From Neurospora intermedia (lineage: Eukaryota > Ascomycota > Sordariomycetes > Sordariales > Sordariaceae), in assembly GCA_037102815.1 (NCBI GenBank), contig BTPP01000002.1, forward strand, positions 1,550,001 to 1,614,000: a stretch of 64,000 nucleotides of DNA, given 5' to 3'. Made by a program: the position numbers and the translations under genes. Positions 9,927-21,158 of the stretch are shown here, one piece after another. How positions within the stretch are numbered: position 1 is the first letter of the stretch; the number at the start of each line of letters is the position of its first letter. The notes beneath the pieces are model-generated. The model was not told the origin of the DNA and did not search any database. It was given only the letters and a program-made list of their open reading frames with translations.

Positions 9927-11758
9927 ATGGCGCCTGCCTCGACTTTATTGCGCGCTGCCGCTCCCGCTCCTCACGCCCACACTTCCTTCCCCTCCCACAA
10001 CACACCAACGTCATCGTCAAATCGCACAACCATCACCAACACCAACCCTATCAACTCCACCTCTTCCACTCCCCTCCACCGAATCCAGACCATCGCCAAA
10101 CACATGGCGCTGCCACAAATAACAAGTTTTCCCGCCGAGGTGGTACCTCAAGCCCCCGAGGATCCTCTCTTTGGGTTGGCGAGAGCGTTCAAGGCGGACC
10201 CAAGTCCCCAAAAAGTTGATTTGGTATGTTGCTTTCTCACGGCCACCCACATGCGCTGTGTGGTGCAAATAACACAGCAATTGCTAATTTACTGTTTCCA
10301 GGGCATCGGCGCGTACAGAGATGAGAATGCGAAGCCGTGGGTATTACCAGTTGTCAAAAAGGTGAGTTGTCGCTTTATTTGTATTTCACTTTCATCTGGA
10401 GTCCCCGTCAGTTCCGTCGCGGAGGCCTCAAGAGCCTCACTGTGTCAATCCGGGGAAGCCTGTAGGCGATTGCCCTGGGCGGGATAGGGTAGCCCCTGGA
10501 GCTAGGTACCTCGTGGGACCTACAGAACCCCTCCCTAGGAGCCCTCCTCCACCTTCCAGGGGCACTTACAGCTCTCCCTGCACTGTCGCCATAGTGACCA
10601 TCGAGAAGAAGCCATCAAGATGCAGCAAACAGAACATTAGGAAACTAATTGCTTTCCCACAAAAAACAGGCCGATGAAATCATACGAAATGACCCTGAAG
10701 CCAACCACGAATACCTGCCCATCGCCGGTCTCGCTTCCCTAACCAGCAAAGCCGCCGAGCTCGTTGTCGGTGCTTCCGCCCCCGCCATCGCCGAGGGACG
10801 CGTCGCCTCGATCCAGACCATCTCCGGCACTGGCGCCTGCCATCTCGGCGGTCTCTTCCTCTCGCGCTTCTACAACCCGTACGGCGACGCCTCCAAGAAG
10901 CCCACCGTCTACCTCAGCAATCCAACATGGGCCAACCACAACCAGATCTTCTCCAACGTCGGCCTCCCCATCGCCCAATACCCTTACTTCGACCAGAAGA
11001 CAAAGGGCCTCGACATTGTCGGCATGAAGAAGGCCCTCTCTGACGCCCCCGAGCGCTCCATCATCCTCCTCCACGCCTGCGCCCACAACCCCACCGGCGT
11101 CGACCCTACGCTCGCCCAGTGGCGCGAGATCGCCGAGATCATGGCCGCCAAGGGCCACTTCCCCTTCTTCGACACCGCCTACCAGGGTTTCGCTTCGGGC
11201 GACCTCGACCGTGACGCCTCCGCCATCCGGCTCTTCGTCGAGCTCGGTTTCGAGCTCGTAGTCGCCCAGTCCTTCGCCAAGAACTTTGGTCTCTACGGGC
11301 AACGCGCTGGCTGCTTCCACTTCATCTCCGCTCCTTCGCCGGACGCTGCGTCCATAACCACCCGCGTGGCCTCGCAGCTCACCCTACTCCAGCGCTCCGA
11401 GATTTCCAACCCGCCCATCTACGGCGCCAAGGTGGCTTCGATCGTACTCAACGACCCCGCGCTCTTCGCCGAGTGGAAGGAGAACCTGCGCACCATGTCG
11501 GGCCGCATCATCGACATGAGGAAAGCTCTGCGGGCAAAGCTCGAGGAGCTGGGCACCCCGGGCCCGTGGAATCACATTACCGACCAAATCGGCATGTTCT
11601 CATTTACTGGGTTGAACGAGAAGCAGGTGGCTAAGCTCAGGGAAGAGTTCCACATCTACATGACCAAGAACGGCCGCATCAGCATGGCCGGTCTAAATAA
11701 AAAGAACGTAGATTACGTTGCCAGGGCGGTGGACAAGGTTGTCAGGGAAGTGCAATAG
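9927..11758 (+). CDS. Aspartate aminotransferase
   Basis: PLP enzyme exchanging amino groups between aspartate/2-oxoglutarate and oxaloacetate/glutamate. Exons are 9927-10223, 10302-10361 and 10670-11758 (introns 78 and 308 nt), giving 481 residues. The PLP lysine is Lys323 in QSFAKNFGLYGQRAG. Other marks are GIGAYRDENAKPW spanning the first splice junction, AHNPTGVDPT and the C-terminal SMAGLN. Residues 1-59 form a Ser/Thr/Asn-rich, basic extension that could act as a mitochondrial presequence. A second in-frame ATG at 10104 (MALPQITSF) would give 422 residues, close to the usual cytosolic length. One gene could therefore supply both compartments by choice of start. Catalytic call is firm; localisation is inference. 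Confidence 0.93.
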
Positions 11759-13794
11759 AGGATGCCTCACTTTTTGCTTTCCTTTCTACTCTAGGTCTTT
11801 ACTGTTCCTTGGTCATTTCTCTTACTCTTTCTTGTTTTCTGCCATTCCCTTTTCGTTGACGAATGAGCGGTTATCGGGTGGTCATGCTGTATGTCTGAAT
11901 GGGGATTAGCAAGATTACAGCGATTTTCTCTTATCATCAGTAACGGGTTTATTTGCTGGTCTGTTATTGAAGGTGTTATATGGTAACGAGGTCGAGGCTT
12001 AAGATGCCTCCCCCATGGGTACTACTTTGCTGCTGAATGGATGGGAACAGCAACGGGGAAAACTCCCTATCGATGGGGAAAACATTGATGGGATAGAGGG
12101 CACACACTAATTCACGTGCCCGAATGGTTAATTAAAAATACTTCTTCTCTTTGTTTGGTCCTTGCTGGACTTACTGAATCCCCCAAACTCTTGTCCCTTT
12201 TCTTCTTCCAATTTTCCGTGTGTGATATCCTTCACTAATGGATGTGACTGGTACTGTAAAGCGTTGGGGGTTCCACTCAACCCCTGATAGAAAGTAAACA
12301 AAATGCACTCGACGATATCCACAACTGACTGAGTACGGGGCGGCGGGTATCACCACCAAAGCGCGCCACCTAGGTTGTAGAAAAAGGATGCCCAGACATG
12401 GTCCAGTAATTGTGAAAGCTCCCATGAAGTATATGCTTTTCGATTTGGACTTATCCATAAATCAGTTCTATCCTGAAACATCAACATTTAGGGATACTTT
12501 TTATCAAGTGAAATGACCTCGATGACAGTCCTTTTATGGACAGACTTTGTGATAAGAATATCTTACTTGACGGATTCTTTTTGGAAGATTATTTGCAAAG
12601 TTGGCAGTTTTGCTACACTAATCTAGATATCTTGATCTTAGGTAGAAAGGGACTAAGGTTATCCTAGAGATGGTCTTGCCGTCTCAAACTGATCCATGGA
12701 TCAGGGTCACGTAAATGTAGGTAAATATCATCCTGAGATGTATTTTACGGTTACAAGAACATTACTCATTAGGGAGGGAGGCCGTCAGGTTCTGTCGTTT
12801 TCCCAACTCTGCACCCCGAGGATCATATATCTAGACCCAGATGACGCGTTATGAGCATGACCAACGCCTCGTAAGCTATACTGCATACACTACCTCTACA
12901 CGTCTAGTAAGTGCAGAGGACTGGATGATCTCCAAATTAACATAGTCATCTCCAATAAACACAGTTGTGTATCGGCCTGATAACTCTGTATAATCACGTA
13001 GAACCTCTCCAATTTTGCCTATCTGTTCTAGCCAAGCTGCCCTGTAATAGAACACCAGATGCCGGTTTCATGGCATTCATGTTCGACTGTTGACCGAGCA
13101 AATATCGTTCTTGCACGAGACGGTTTCGTGCCAATGAATCATATTCTGTTGACTCTGATGGAATTCATTGGGCATCTTTTGGTTTTGCGTGCCCAATCCT
13201 GTAACTGACTATACGTGTATCACTCAGCCTTAGAAGCACAAAATCCGCTGTTCTCGCTTGCAACTTGATACCATAATCCCTCCTCAAAAAGTTATCACCA
13301 ACCAACCCCAAGGCATACATCATCGGCTATCCTGCAACGTCTGCCGCCTTTTCGTTTACTTTTCCACCTTGTGACCTATCCGCAATTCCTTCCGCCCAGT
13401 GAGTGACTTCTCCATCCCTCAGACTGTCGTGACACAAAGATCCAACTACTCCTCACTAACCCATCGTGTTTTGAACGGTGATCTAGCCCATCCACCCGGA
13501 TGCCATACCCCCAACACGCTCCATAGTTGAAAGGATCCACGTCGGGAAATCTAACGATCATGCTGCTGTATATGTTAGCGCGATCCTGGAGACGATACAA
13601 AAGAACTCTTGTGAGGTACCAGAACAGGGGAGGAAGTCCAATGACCGCAGCAAATGAGACAGAATCACTTGTCAACTGTCCTCTCGCTCGATACAAGGAC
13701 GTGGGCCCCCATCACGATGTGAGGGTAGACAACATCGCTTGAATCAACGTGTACTGTGTCTGTCTGTGATTTAATGACATCAACTTACTGATAA
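11759..13794. other. 2.0-kb stretch without a clear gene
   Basis: Moderately AT-rich. The minus strand has an open stretch at 13376-13696 with one hydrophobic segment (AAVIGLPPLFWYLTRVLLY) that could be a terminal exon of a neighbouring gene, and a good GTAAGT donor sits near 13781-13787 on that strand just past the stop of the 13795 frame. I could not build a convincing spliced model and leave it unassigned. Confidence 0.4.
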
Positions 13795-14529
13795 TCAGTC
13801 GTCGAACCTCTCGTCCGGTCTTTCACGAAAAATCACTCGAAGGTGATTCTCGGGGCGGTTATTGAATTCAATATCAAAAAACAGCCTCTTGCCTTTGGCC
13901 TCCCAACGCCAGAACAAGTTGTGCATCAAGAGCCATTGCAGCGCCGCACCATGCCGCGGCCCTTCGACAAACCCTGCACCTATGATCTGGCCAAGGTCAA
14001 ACGCCGAGATGATGTCGATTCTCTCTGTGTTCTCTGGGTCAAAATCATTGAAAACAAGATCCTTGACAATTCTGAATAGGTCATAGCCGAACTGAAGCAT
14101 GGGTTTGATCAACCTGATAAAGAGTGGATAGCATGGGAATATCCCAAGACGGGGATAGCCGGAGCAGGGGGGGCATGGGATTATGTCTCTTAGATTGTGA
14201 TACTCAGTATGACGTTCAGGGCGATCTCGATTTCCTCGAATTCTGTCGTCGATTGCCAGCTCCGTCCGAAGTAACATGTTGAAAACTATCTGTTCAATTT
14301 GCTGGATGTCCCGGTTCTGTACTTGGACGCGCCCGCGTAGGGAAAGGTAGCTCGTAGTTATCGGAAAACTGAAATTGTCCACTGTTGCAAAGAGGTAAAA
14401 CGCCAGAACCTGAGCGGCAGTGAAAAAAGCAGTGCCGGCTACTTTCGATGATGGTGGCCAGGCAAATGCACCATTTGCCGTCGAGAATACATGGTGGACG
14501 ATGTTTGAGGATAATTGACCAAGCGACAT
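13795..14529 (-). CDS. Hypothetical protein
   Basis: I do not recognise this gene. An uninterrupted frame of 244 codons begins at the ATG at 14529 (MSLGQLSSN) and ends FDD-stop at 13795; the frame stays open upstream to 14607, but without an ATG. One hydrophobic segment of about 20 residues (VAGTAFFTAAQVLAFYLFATV) lies near residues 31-51. The remainder is soluble-looking, with aromatic-rich patches such as LLMHNLFWRWEAKGKRLFFD toward the C-terminus. Base composition and residue use look like real protein rather than a shadow, and no known gene opposes it. It may be part of a larger spliced gene: open, partly hydrophobic stretches occur at 14742-15110 and 13376-13696 on the same strand. Function unknown. 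Confidence 0.5.
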   Translation of the reverse strand: MSLGQLSSNIVHHVFSTANGAFAWPPSSKVAGTAFFTAAQVLAFYLFATVDNFSFPITTSYLSLRGRVQVQNRDIQQIEQIVFNMLLRTELAIDDRIRGNRDRPERHTEYHNLRDIIPCPPCSGYPRLGIFPCYPLFIRLIKPMLQFGYDLFRIVKDLVFNDFDPENTERIDIISAFDLGQIIGAGFVEGPRHGAALQWLLMHNLFWRWEAKGKRLFFDIEFNNRPENHLRVIFRERPDERFDD

Positions 14530-14607
14530 GTTGAACGGGGATGTCGACACGACCGTTGTGGGAAGCTGAACAAAGAGATAAAGCTGGCCTTCCCGTAGAA
14601 GCAACAC

Positions 14608-15289
14608 GTGCGTGGGCGGTCAGGAGCAGAGTTTTGATAATGACGAGGGTATCACATTCGTGGGCACCTGCTTGTAATCGGTCAGCTTTTGGTCGGTAGA
14701 GATTATGTTGGTAGATACCTACAGGTGCCTTTCACTTCCGTTCAGGGTGCTCTGAATGTTGGGGTCAAGATTCCGAAGAACTTGATGTACCACAGCAGGC
14801 AATTTGACGGCGGCGGCAGCGTAATGGCGAACAATACCCAAAACGGAGGATAGAAGGAGCCCCGGATGAGGAAAAACCAATGAGTCCCGATATACCAAGC
14901 GTTACTGGTACTGGTGATGGTGATGGTGCCGATATTGACGTGTATTCTAGATGGTCCTTGTGATATTTGACCAAGTCGAAGCTGGCAAATGGAGGGGAAG
15001 AAGACATGATTTGCCCGACCAAGTTGATGATCACAAGGCTGGCAAGTATCGAGGAAGGAGGGGGACATCGATGTGGTTTTTGGTGATGACAATACGAGAA
15101 GTTCTTGCACTTTGCAGGTCGAGGGTACAATAAACTAGATGCAACAACCGACGAGACAGCCGAGTTTGACGCAGAAGGATGCGATTAGTGGGAGAAGGAT
15201 CATTGGAGTAAAATTGGCAAGTGGCTAATCTGCCTGAATTTTGATCAAGCGCTTGCCGCCTATAATGCGAATTGCGGACGCCAACGATC
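14608..15289. other. Intergenic, possible unassigned exons on the minus strand
   Basis: Two overlapping minus-strand frames span about 14742-15130. One has the membrane-like sequence WYIGTHWFFLIRGSFYPPFW and then ends at 14742. The other starts MSSSPPFASFDLVKYHKDHL at 15007. Neither matches a family I know and splice joins to the 14529 frame are ambiguous, so no gene is called. Confidence 0.35.
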
Positions 15290-16480
15290 TTAAATGATCA
15301 GATCCCATAGAACAAGGAAGGCGCAGAGCCCCGTAGCAGCGAAGAAGGTATACCGAGCTGGACTGGCCCTGTTAGTGCTCTTCTTGAGCTCCTTATTACC
15401 CCTGTCGACGCCCTCGGTAGTCTCGAAAGACTCAGCAACAAGCTGGTCAATATGCGCCGATTGAGTTGTGAGATTGCTGACCAGCATATTTTGCAGTTCG
15501 GAAATCTCGAGCAGTGATTGTTCGGCGGCCCTGTGACACAATTAGTCCCTGATGTGGACCTCGAAAGTCGTCCTAGACATGTTCCATACCTGACTTTGTC
15601 CAGCGTGCTCTCAAAGTGCTTCACCATATCCTGATTTCCCTTTTCGAACATTTGTATTTGTTCATCCGTCAGGTCTTGTGTAGGCACCGCCGATTTTCTC
15701 TCATACTCATCCACAGGCAGATGAGACGTGTTCCCCTGGACCACGCTTCCGGACCGCCTCCGTGAGCCAAAGTGATTTCCAGTATCCAATCCAGCACTGC
15801 TCCTTGCCTTGGCCAACACGCTCCTATTCTTTTCCATCTCCCGCGTCAGCCTGGTCTCCATCATGGCCTGCTGCGTTCTTGCCGTCTCCTGTAGGCGTTG
15901 CCTTAGGTACCAAATAACACTCTCGCGATGTGCGCCCAACTGACGGGCAACGGCCTCGGCAGCAGCATGTTCTTTGCTCTTGGAGCTTCCTAGCGGGCCG
16001 CCGCCAGCAGCCCAGGACCCCAATGCGCCAAGGCCGCGGGCGTACTTCTTCTGGATCAAGGCGGTCTCGGTGCTCTGGCGCAGCTGCTCGGCGTCCTCGA
16101 GGGCGCGAATGCGGGCATTGAGGTCGCGCAGCGTCGCTTTGGCATTGGCGTCGATTTCTTCACGGTCACGATCGGTAAGGTAGACTGGCTGGGAGGAGCC
16201 GTTACGAGCCGAAGTGTGGAGGTGTGTCTTGCGCGGAGCGGCAGTCGAGAGGTAGGCTTGACGGAGATTGCGAAGCTCGGAGTGTAATTGGGCAACAAGA
16301 GAGGTCTGATCATGTACGTTAGGAATTTGTTCCAAGAGGGCGCCAGGAGTGGGGGAAATGGCCTACAATTCTGTAAGCCTCCTTTAAGAACTCGTCGGCG
16401 GTATCAGTGGTAAAGGGTTTCGTGGGAGGTGCATCGTGGCCTTTGAGGAGCCCGTTGAAGGTGGAGGTGAGGTCCGCCAT
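15290..16480 (-). CDS. ufe1: ER t-SNARE, syntaxin-18/Ufe1 family
   Basis: Qa-SNARE of the ER membrane that receives COPI vesicles in Golgi-to-ER retrograde traffic. Exons 16367-16480, 15590-16305 and 15290-15530 (introns 61 and 59 nt) give 356 residues. The first exon has the family N-terminus (MADLTSTFNGLLKGH ... FLKEAYRI). The first intron has a weak GTAGGC donor but a good CTAAC branch site and CAG acceptor, and splicing gives EAYRI-TSLVAQLHSELRNLRQAYL, as expected. The SNARE motif runs through the last splice junction (DKVR-AAEQSLLEISELQNM) with the zero-layer Gln in LTTQSAHIDQL. The tail anchor is YTFFAATGLCAFLVLWDLII at the very C-terminus. The gene shares a promoter region with the MFS gene. 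Confidence 0.9.
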
Positions 16481-17802
16481 GATATTGATTAATTAGGATT
16501 ATGACTTATGTAGTGGTATCTTGAAGGCTACCTTGTCGTCCAGGTCTCGAATCAGTGTCCGAGGCCATCAAGGTGTCACGATGTCAAAGGGAAGTTGAAC
16601 CTGGAGACGGGATGATCCCATTGCTGAGTGCTGCTGCATGCTGTACGTAGTGTAGCTCAACGTGGCTGAAATGATGCCAAGTGATGACGGAGTGCATCGA
16701 TCAGTGGCTGGTGCTTGGGGTTTGAATGCGATGTGGCTTTGGCATCCGGTCGGTCACGGTGCCTGCCAAGATGCCAAGATGCCAAGATGCGCGTCCTGCC
16801 GTTGTGGAGCGTTTGTTGCCCCGACCGGAGCGGAAAGCGGCAAAAACGGCGCCGATGTCGTCCAACTCGGTGTTATTCTCGCCCCCATTTCGGCAACCAT
16901 AAGTAGTTTCTCCCTTTTTTTCCTGCTTTTTTTACCTTATCATTCACACCGACAAGCTCACATGGAATTTGGAATTCGAACATTGATGGAACCGATATCG
17001 GGCTGCAAAAAGTAGTGGCACAAAGCTTACGTACCTCTAGTAATAGTTTACGGGAGTTGTTCGTATCGAGGAATTCGGATGGTGATGAACGGACGTTGAG
17101 TTGATGTTTTGATCACGAGCACAGTGTAAGTAAACTTGACTTCTCCCTCGACACAGATTGTGTGCTTCTAGGTTAAACCAAGATCGCCTAAATTCATCTC
17201 TTCAAGTGCTCAACTGGGAATGACTGCCTGGTCAAAGCAAAAGACATAAACGTGATTCATTCGCTCTCTACGTTCAGCACAACTCGTTGGCCTCTGGACA
17301 CTCTGACCTTCCATCTGCCTCCCCTCTGTACGTACACTATCTATTCTACAGTACGGATCGATGTGATTGGGCAAGTTGTTAGTGATAAGCTTAACCACCT
17401 TCCTCCTCGGTCAAGCTTAACAATCCTCCATGATTCTTGTTTGTTTAAAGAAAGAACCAACGGAAGCCAGACCCCGAGGTAAGGCCACCACCCCTTGCGG
17501 ACTGGGGAGTCAAGTCATGCAATGAGCTCCGGAAATAAAAGGCCTTTCATATATCGCCGTCCAAGCGGCAGTTTGGATTTCTCGTATGACCATCCATCCA
17601 ACCCCCCACTACCCTTCCTCTTTTTGTCCCTTTCAAATACCGATTGGTGCTCGCCGCCAGATATCTTAGTGGCGGTGAGTTCAAATCTCCAGCATAAGTA
17701 ATTCTGGATTTTTCGTTTGCTACCGGCTACATAGAAGTATCGTACTTCTTTTATCCAACCTAAACAAAACCGCCCCTGAGATCAAGACCGGAACCACCCA
17801 AC
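16481..17802. promoter_or_regulatory. Divergent promoter region, ufe1 / MFS transporter
   Basis: A 1.3-kb stretch between divergent starts. It includes an 8-bp tandem repeat (16765-16788) and a pyrimidine tract just before the transporter (around 17600-17640). No gene is visible. Confidence 0.45.
16765..16788. repeat. Tandem repeat, GCCAAGAT x3
   Basis: Three perfect adjacent copies of an 8-bp unit upstream of ufe1. Confidence 0.9.
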
Positions 17803-19707
17803 ATGAGTGGTTCCCGTCCGTCATCTCTTACCTCTGAGGCCTCAGCAGGTCGAGCCGTCGACTCTTCAAACTCAACATTACAAGAGCAGCAGCCAACAAG
17901 AGCACCCGCCCAAGAAAAGGAGGACGTCATCTCAACAATATCACCCAGCAATGACACTACCACCTACCGGCCGGGCCCCGTACCCGGCCCGAACCCGGAC
18001 CCGGACCCGGACCTAGACACTTCAGACATCAACGCCTCCCAAGACCCCGAAGCCAACCTCACCCGCCTCTCCTCCGGCCCCGCCTACACTGTCTTTCCCC
18101 CTTCCACCCGCAAATGGATCGTGACCATGATCACCTTTGCCGGCTTCATCAGTCCCATGACAGCCAACATCTACTTTCCTGTTCTCGACGCCGTCGCCCG
18201 TGACCTCAACGTCTCCATCAGCAAAGCCAACCTGACTTTGACCACCTACATGATCATGCAGGCCTTTTCGCCTACCTTGTACGGCGACTTTGGCGACGCC
18301 GCTGGTCGTCGACCGGCCTTTATCATTTCTTTTATCGTTTACATCTGCGCCAACTTGGGACTAGCGCTACAAAAGAACTATGCGGCGCTGTTAGTCTTGC
18401 GGATGTTGCAGAGTTTTGGAAGTTCCGGGAGCTTGGCGCTCTGTTACGCAGTCGTGGCTGACGTCGCTGTTTCCGCCGAGAGGGGGAAATACATGGGTTT
18501 TGTTTCGGCGGGGATCAACATCGGTCCTTCTCTTTCGCCCGTCATCGGTGGCGTGATTGGGCAGTACCTGGGCTGGCACGCCATCTTTTGGTTTTGTCTG
18601 ATCTACACGGGGGTCTGGCTGGTGCCGTACATTCTGTTGGTGCCGGAGACGTGCAGAAACGTGGTGGGCAATGGGTCGACGAAGCCGCAGGCGTGGTGGA
18701 ATATGACGGTGGTGGATTATGTGAAGGGGAGAAAGAGGAGAAGAAGACATCCTCCCGGCTCCAAAGAGGAGGAGGAGGAGGAGAAGGAGGCGAAACGGCA
18801 GGCGGAGAGGACGAGACCGAAGCTGAGGTTTCCGAATCCGTTCAATACCTTGAAGGTGGTTTTTAACCCGGACTTGGGATTGCTGATCTCGTACGGAACC
18901 ATGGTTTATCTGGTTTTTATCCTCATCTGCGCCACGCTGGGCACCCAGTTCGCCGATCGGTACGGGTATAACCAGCTGGAGACCGGTCTTTGCTATTTAC
19001 CGTATGGCATCGGCTGCACCGTGGCCGCGGTTGTGCAAGGCAGGATCCTGGACTGGAACTACCGCCGTTTGGCCAAGAAGATGGGTATGACGATCGACTA
19101 CAAGCGCGGCGACGACTTATCCAAGTTCCCCATCGAGAGGGCCAGGCTGCAGCCTGTCATTCCCATATTGGGAATCGGTGTGGTGGCGACGATCGGGTAC
19201 GCCTGGGCGCTGGAGACTACTACGCATGTAGCCGGCCCGTTGGTGTTGTTGTTCGTTGTCGGATTGTGTGTCACGGGCAGCTTCAGTCTAGTGAATACCC
19301 TGGTGGTGGACCTGTACCCGGAGGCGCCGGCGACGGCCGTGGCGGCAACAAACTTGGTCAGGTGCTTGTGCGGCGCAGGGGCGACGGCGTTTATCGAGGC
19401 CATGTTGCAGAAGATGGGCGTGGGCTGGACCTTCACGTTTTGGCCGCTGGTGCTGGTGGTGTTTAGTCCGATTATCTATCTGTTGATGGCGAGGGGACCG
19501 GAATGGAGGGCGCAGAGGAAGGCGAGATTTCAGAGGGAGAGGGAAAGGAGAGAGCAAAAGGAGAGGTCGGCTAACGAGGAGAGTTTGGAAAGTTCGGATA
19601 ACTCTTCGGCGAGTGTTGAGAAGGCGGAGGAGGGGGGTGGTGAGAAGAGGATGGTGGATGGGATATTCGTGACTGAAGCGAAGAAAGGGCAAGGCTTGAG
19701 CAGCTAG
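17803..19707 (+). CDS. MFS drug:H+ antiporter-like transporter (DHA1 family)
   Basis: Intronless, 634 residues, about 12 membrane helices. After a 100-residue hydrophilic N-terminus containing a short PD repeat (NPDPDPDPDLD), TM1 starts around residue 105 (FAGFISPMTANIYFPVL). The loop 2-3 signature reads YGDFGDAAGRRPAF and the antiporter motif C region is GPSLSPVIGGVIGQYLGWHAIF. The central loop between TM6 and TM7 is highly charged (runs of Arg, then EEEEEEKEAKRQAE). TM7-12 follow, then a charged cytosolic tail. The arrangement resembles fungal DHA1 transporters of the Qdr/Aqr1 type; the substrate (drug, organic acid or polyamine) cannot be told. Probably plasma membrane. Start is the ATG at 17803, the first in frame. 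Confidence 0.88.
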   Translation: MSGSRPSSLTSEASAGRAVDSSNSTLQEQQPTRAPAQEKEDVISTISPSNDTTTYRPGPVPGPNPDPDPDLDTSDINASQDPEANLTRLSSGPAYTVFPPSTRKWIVTMITFAGFISPMTANIYFPVLDAVARDLNVSISKANLTLTTYMIMQAFSPTLYGDFGDAAGRRPAFIISFIVYICANLGLALQKNYAALLVLRMLQSFGSSGSLALCYAVVADVAVSAERGKYMGFVSAGINIGPSLSPVIGGVIGQYLGWHAIFWFCLIYTGVWLVPYILLVPETCRNVVGNGSTKPQAWWNMTVVDYVKGRKRRRRHPPGSKEEEEEEKEAKRQAERTRPKLRFPNPFNTLKVVFNPDLGLLISYGTMVYLVFILICATLGTQFADRYGYNQLETGLCYLPYGIGCTVAAVVQGRILDWNYRRLAKKMGMTIDYKRGDDLSKFPIERARLQPVIPILGIGVVATIGYAWALETTTHVAGPLVLLFVVGLCVTGSFSLVNTLVVDLYPEAPATAVAATNLVRCLCGAGATAFIEAMLQKMGVGWTFTFWPLVLVVFSPIIYLLMARGPEWRAQRKARFQRERERREQKERSANEESLESSDNSSASVEKAEEGGGEKRMVDGIFVTEAKKGQGLSS

Positions 19708-20203
19708 ATTCCCGTTTGTGGTGTTTTCGGTGTTGTGAGATTTTGCCTTTATTCACGTTGAGTGTTTCCTTTTTGACCTTATCGCTCACGATGATGAGAC
19801 CACGTAACACAGATAACGTATGGTCGGTGTGGATAGAAACGGATTATCCTTAGATGATGAATGTCACTGAACGATGAACGCGGAGGAATCGTTAGGCAGA
19901 TGAAGCATGAAGATACGCGTATAGATTCGACGGGCAAGTGGCCATCGTCACCTACAGCTTTAGCATCACCGTTATGCTCAGTCTTAATGTCGTAGTGCCA
20001 GATATTTACTCATCAACATTGTTACCCTCTATTTCTGAAAGTCACTCTCGGTGCAACATGTGGCTCAACTCAACAAGTGTCTTGCGACCTGACAGTGTCG
20101 ACTTGGACTCCTGTACAAGGAAAAAAAAAAGGAACACAAAGTGGAAAAAGCAAGCAACAATTTAGACATATTAACAACTCTCTACACCTAAAGAAAGACA
20201 AGC

Positions 20204-20215
20204 AAAAATAAAAAA
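20204..20215 (-). terminator. RNA polymerase III terminator of the tRNA gene
   Basis: Seen on the minus strand, a T6 run begins 7 nt past the tRNA 3' end and a T5 run follows one base later. Confidence 0.8.
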
Positions 20216-20221
20216 GAGTTG

Positions 20222-20332
20222 TGCTAGAGCCGGGATTCGCACCCGGGTCTCCGCCTGAATCTCCTTGCCTCACCCTTTTTTTTCGGGATCAGTTTGGGAG
20301 GGCGACGAGTTAAACTACTACTCCACTCTAAC
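20222..20332 (-). tRNA. tRNA-Gly(CCC) with a 38-nt intron
   Basis: The fold is complete by hand. Acceptor arms GTTAGAG / CTCTAGC pair over 7 positions (one T-G). The D stem is GAGT/ACTC. The anticodon stem TCGCC/GGCGG carries the loop C-T-CCC-A, with the anticodon CCC at 20298-20296. The T arm is CCGGG-TGCGAAT-CCCGG and the discriminator base is A. An intron of 38 nt (20257-20294) sits at the canonical place, one base 3' of the anticodon. The D loop AGTAGTTTA has A where the first G of the usual GG pair is expected. A Pol III T-run lies just downstream, supporting a transcribed gene. Confidence 0.88.
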
Positions 20333-21158
20333 TTTTTTTTTCTTCTTCTTTCTATGCTGTTGTTATGAGGTGTTAGATATCCGGTTGTTTATAAAGCACC
20401 GGCGTTGCTTGGTGCGGCAAGTGAGAAAACGGGTAGGTGCCGCGTTTGCTCTGGGTTGTGTGGTGGTGGTGAAGATGCTTGGTCCGGCTGGCGGCCGGCC
20501 GGTGGTGATACCAGCTGCTAAGTAAGGTTTGAAAGACTTGCGTCTGGTCATTCAAGGTGCGGGATCTAGTATCTTCTAATTTCGTTTGCTCTGTTTACAT
20601 ATGCCCAGGCGGCTGGTAGTGTTGAGGCCTGGTAGATACTGAAAGCTAGAGGTTACGGAATCCTGATCGTTAGACAAACATCCAGCTTCCCATCACCATA
20701 TCAAGGAAACCGATTACTATCGAAACCGCGAGAGGATTGTCTTCTCAATCGAAATCATAAACTGAACGCAATATCTTTCGCTCTATCTACCATCTTCGCT
20801 TATCAACAAAGGGTATCATCGTATTATGTACTTGAACCTACATCTTCAGTCATCCACTCTTCCAGTTCAGCCCACCAATCCAGTGCCGCAGCCCTCCTCA
20901 TTCAATATCAGCCACCTTTTCTCATAACCATCCATCCCATCTCGGTCATAAAACCCCGTCCTAACCTCCTCCATTATCATGAAAATTTCATTTTCCTTTT
21001 CCCATTACCTTTGTTCCTAGTGCTCGGGATGACCCGTCCCCCAGCGTCACGTTCCCCGAGTCCTTAAGCTCACGCTGCTCCAACCCTTTCCCAGGCACCC
21101 TCGGTTTCCCATCGGGGAAAACCTTCCCAACTCTCATCCACACGACCACCCGAGCCGC

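Larger units (their letters stand above)
19708..21158. other. Intergenic region carrying a tRNA gene
   Basis: A 1.45-kb stretch between the transporter and the long-chain-base kinase 3' end. It contains the tRNA-Gly gene (20222-20332). No other gene is visible; 20860-21060 is C/T-rich on the plus strand. Confidence 0.5.

Noticed and set aside
12100-13370. AT-richer stretch considered as a RIP-degraded element
   Set aside because: No repeat ends, no recognisable transposon or element coding remnants and no second copy in the window; the base shift is mild.
17640-17700. Possible tRNA T-arm (GTTCAAATCT) before the MFS gene
   Set aside because: The T stem does not pair beyond three positions and no acceptor stem or anticodon arm can be drawn.
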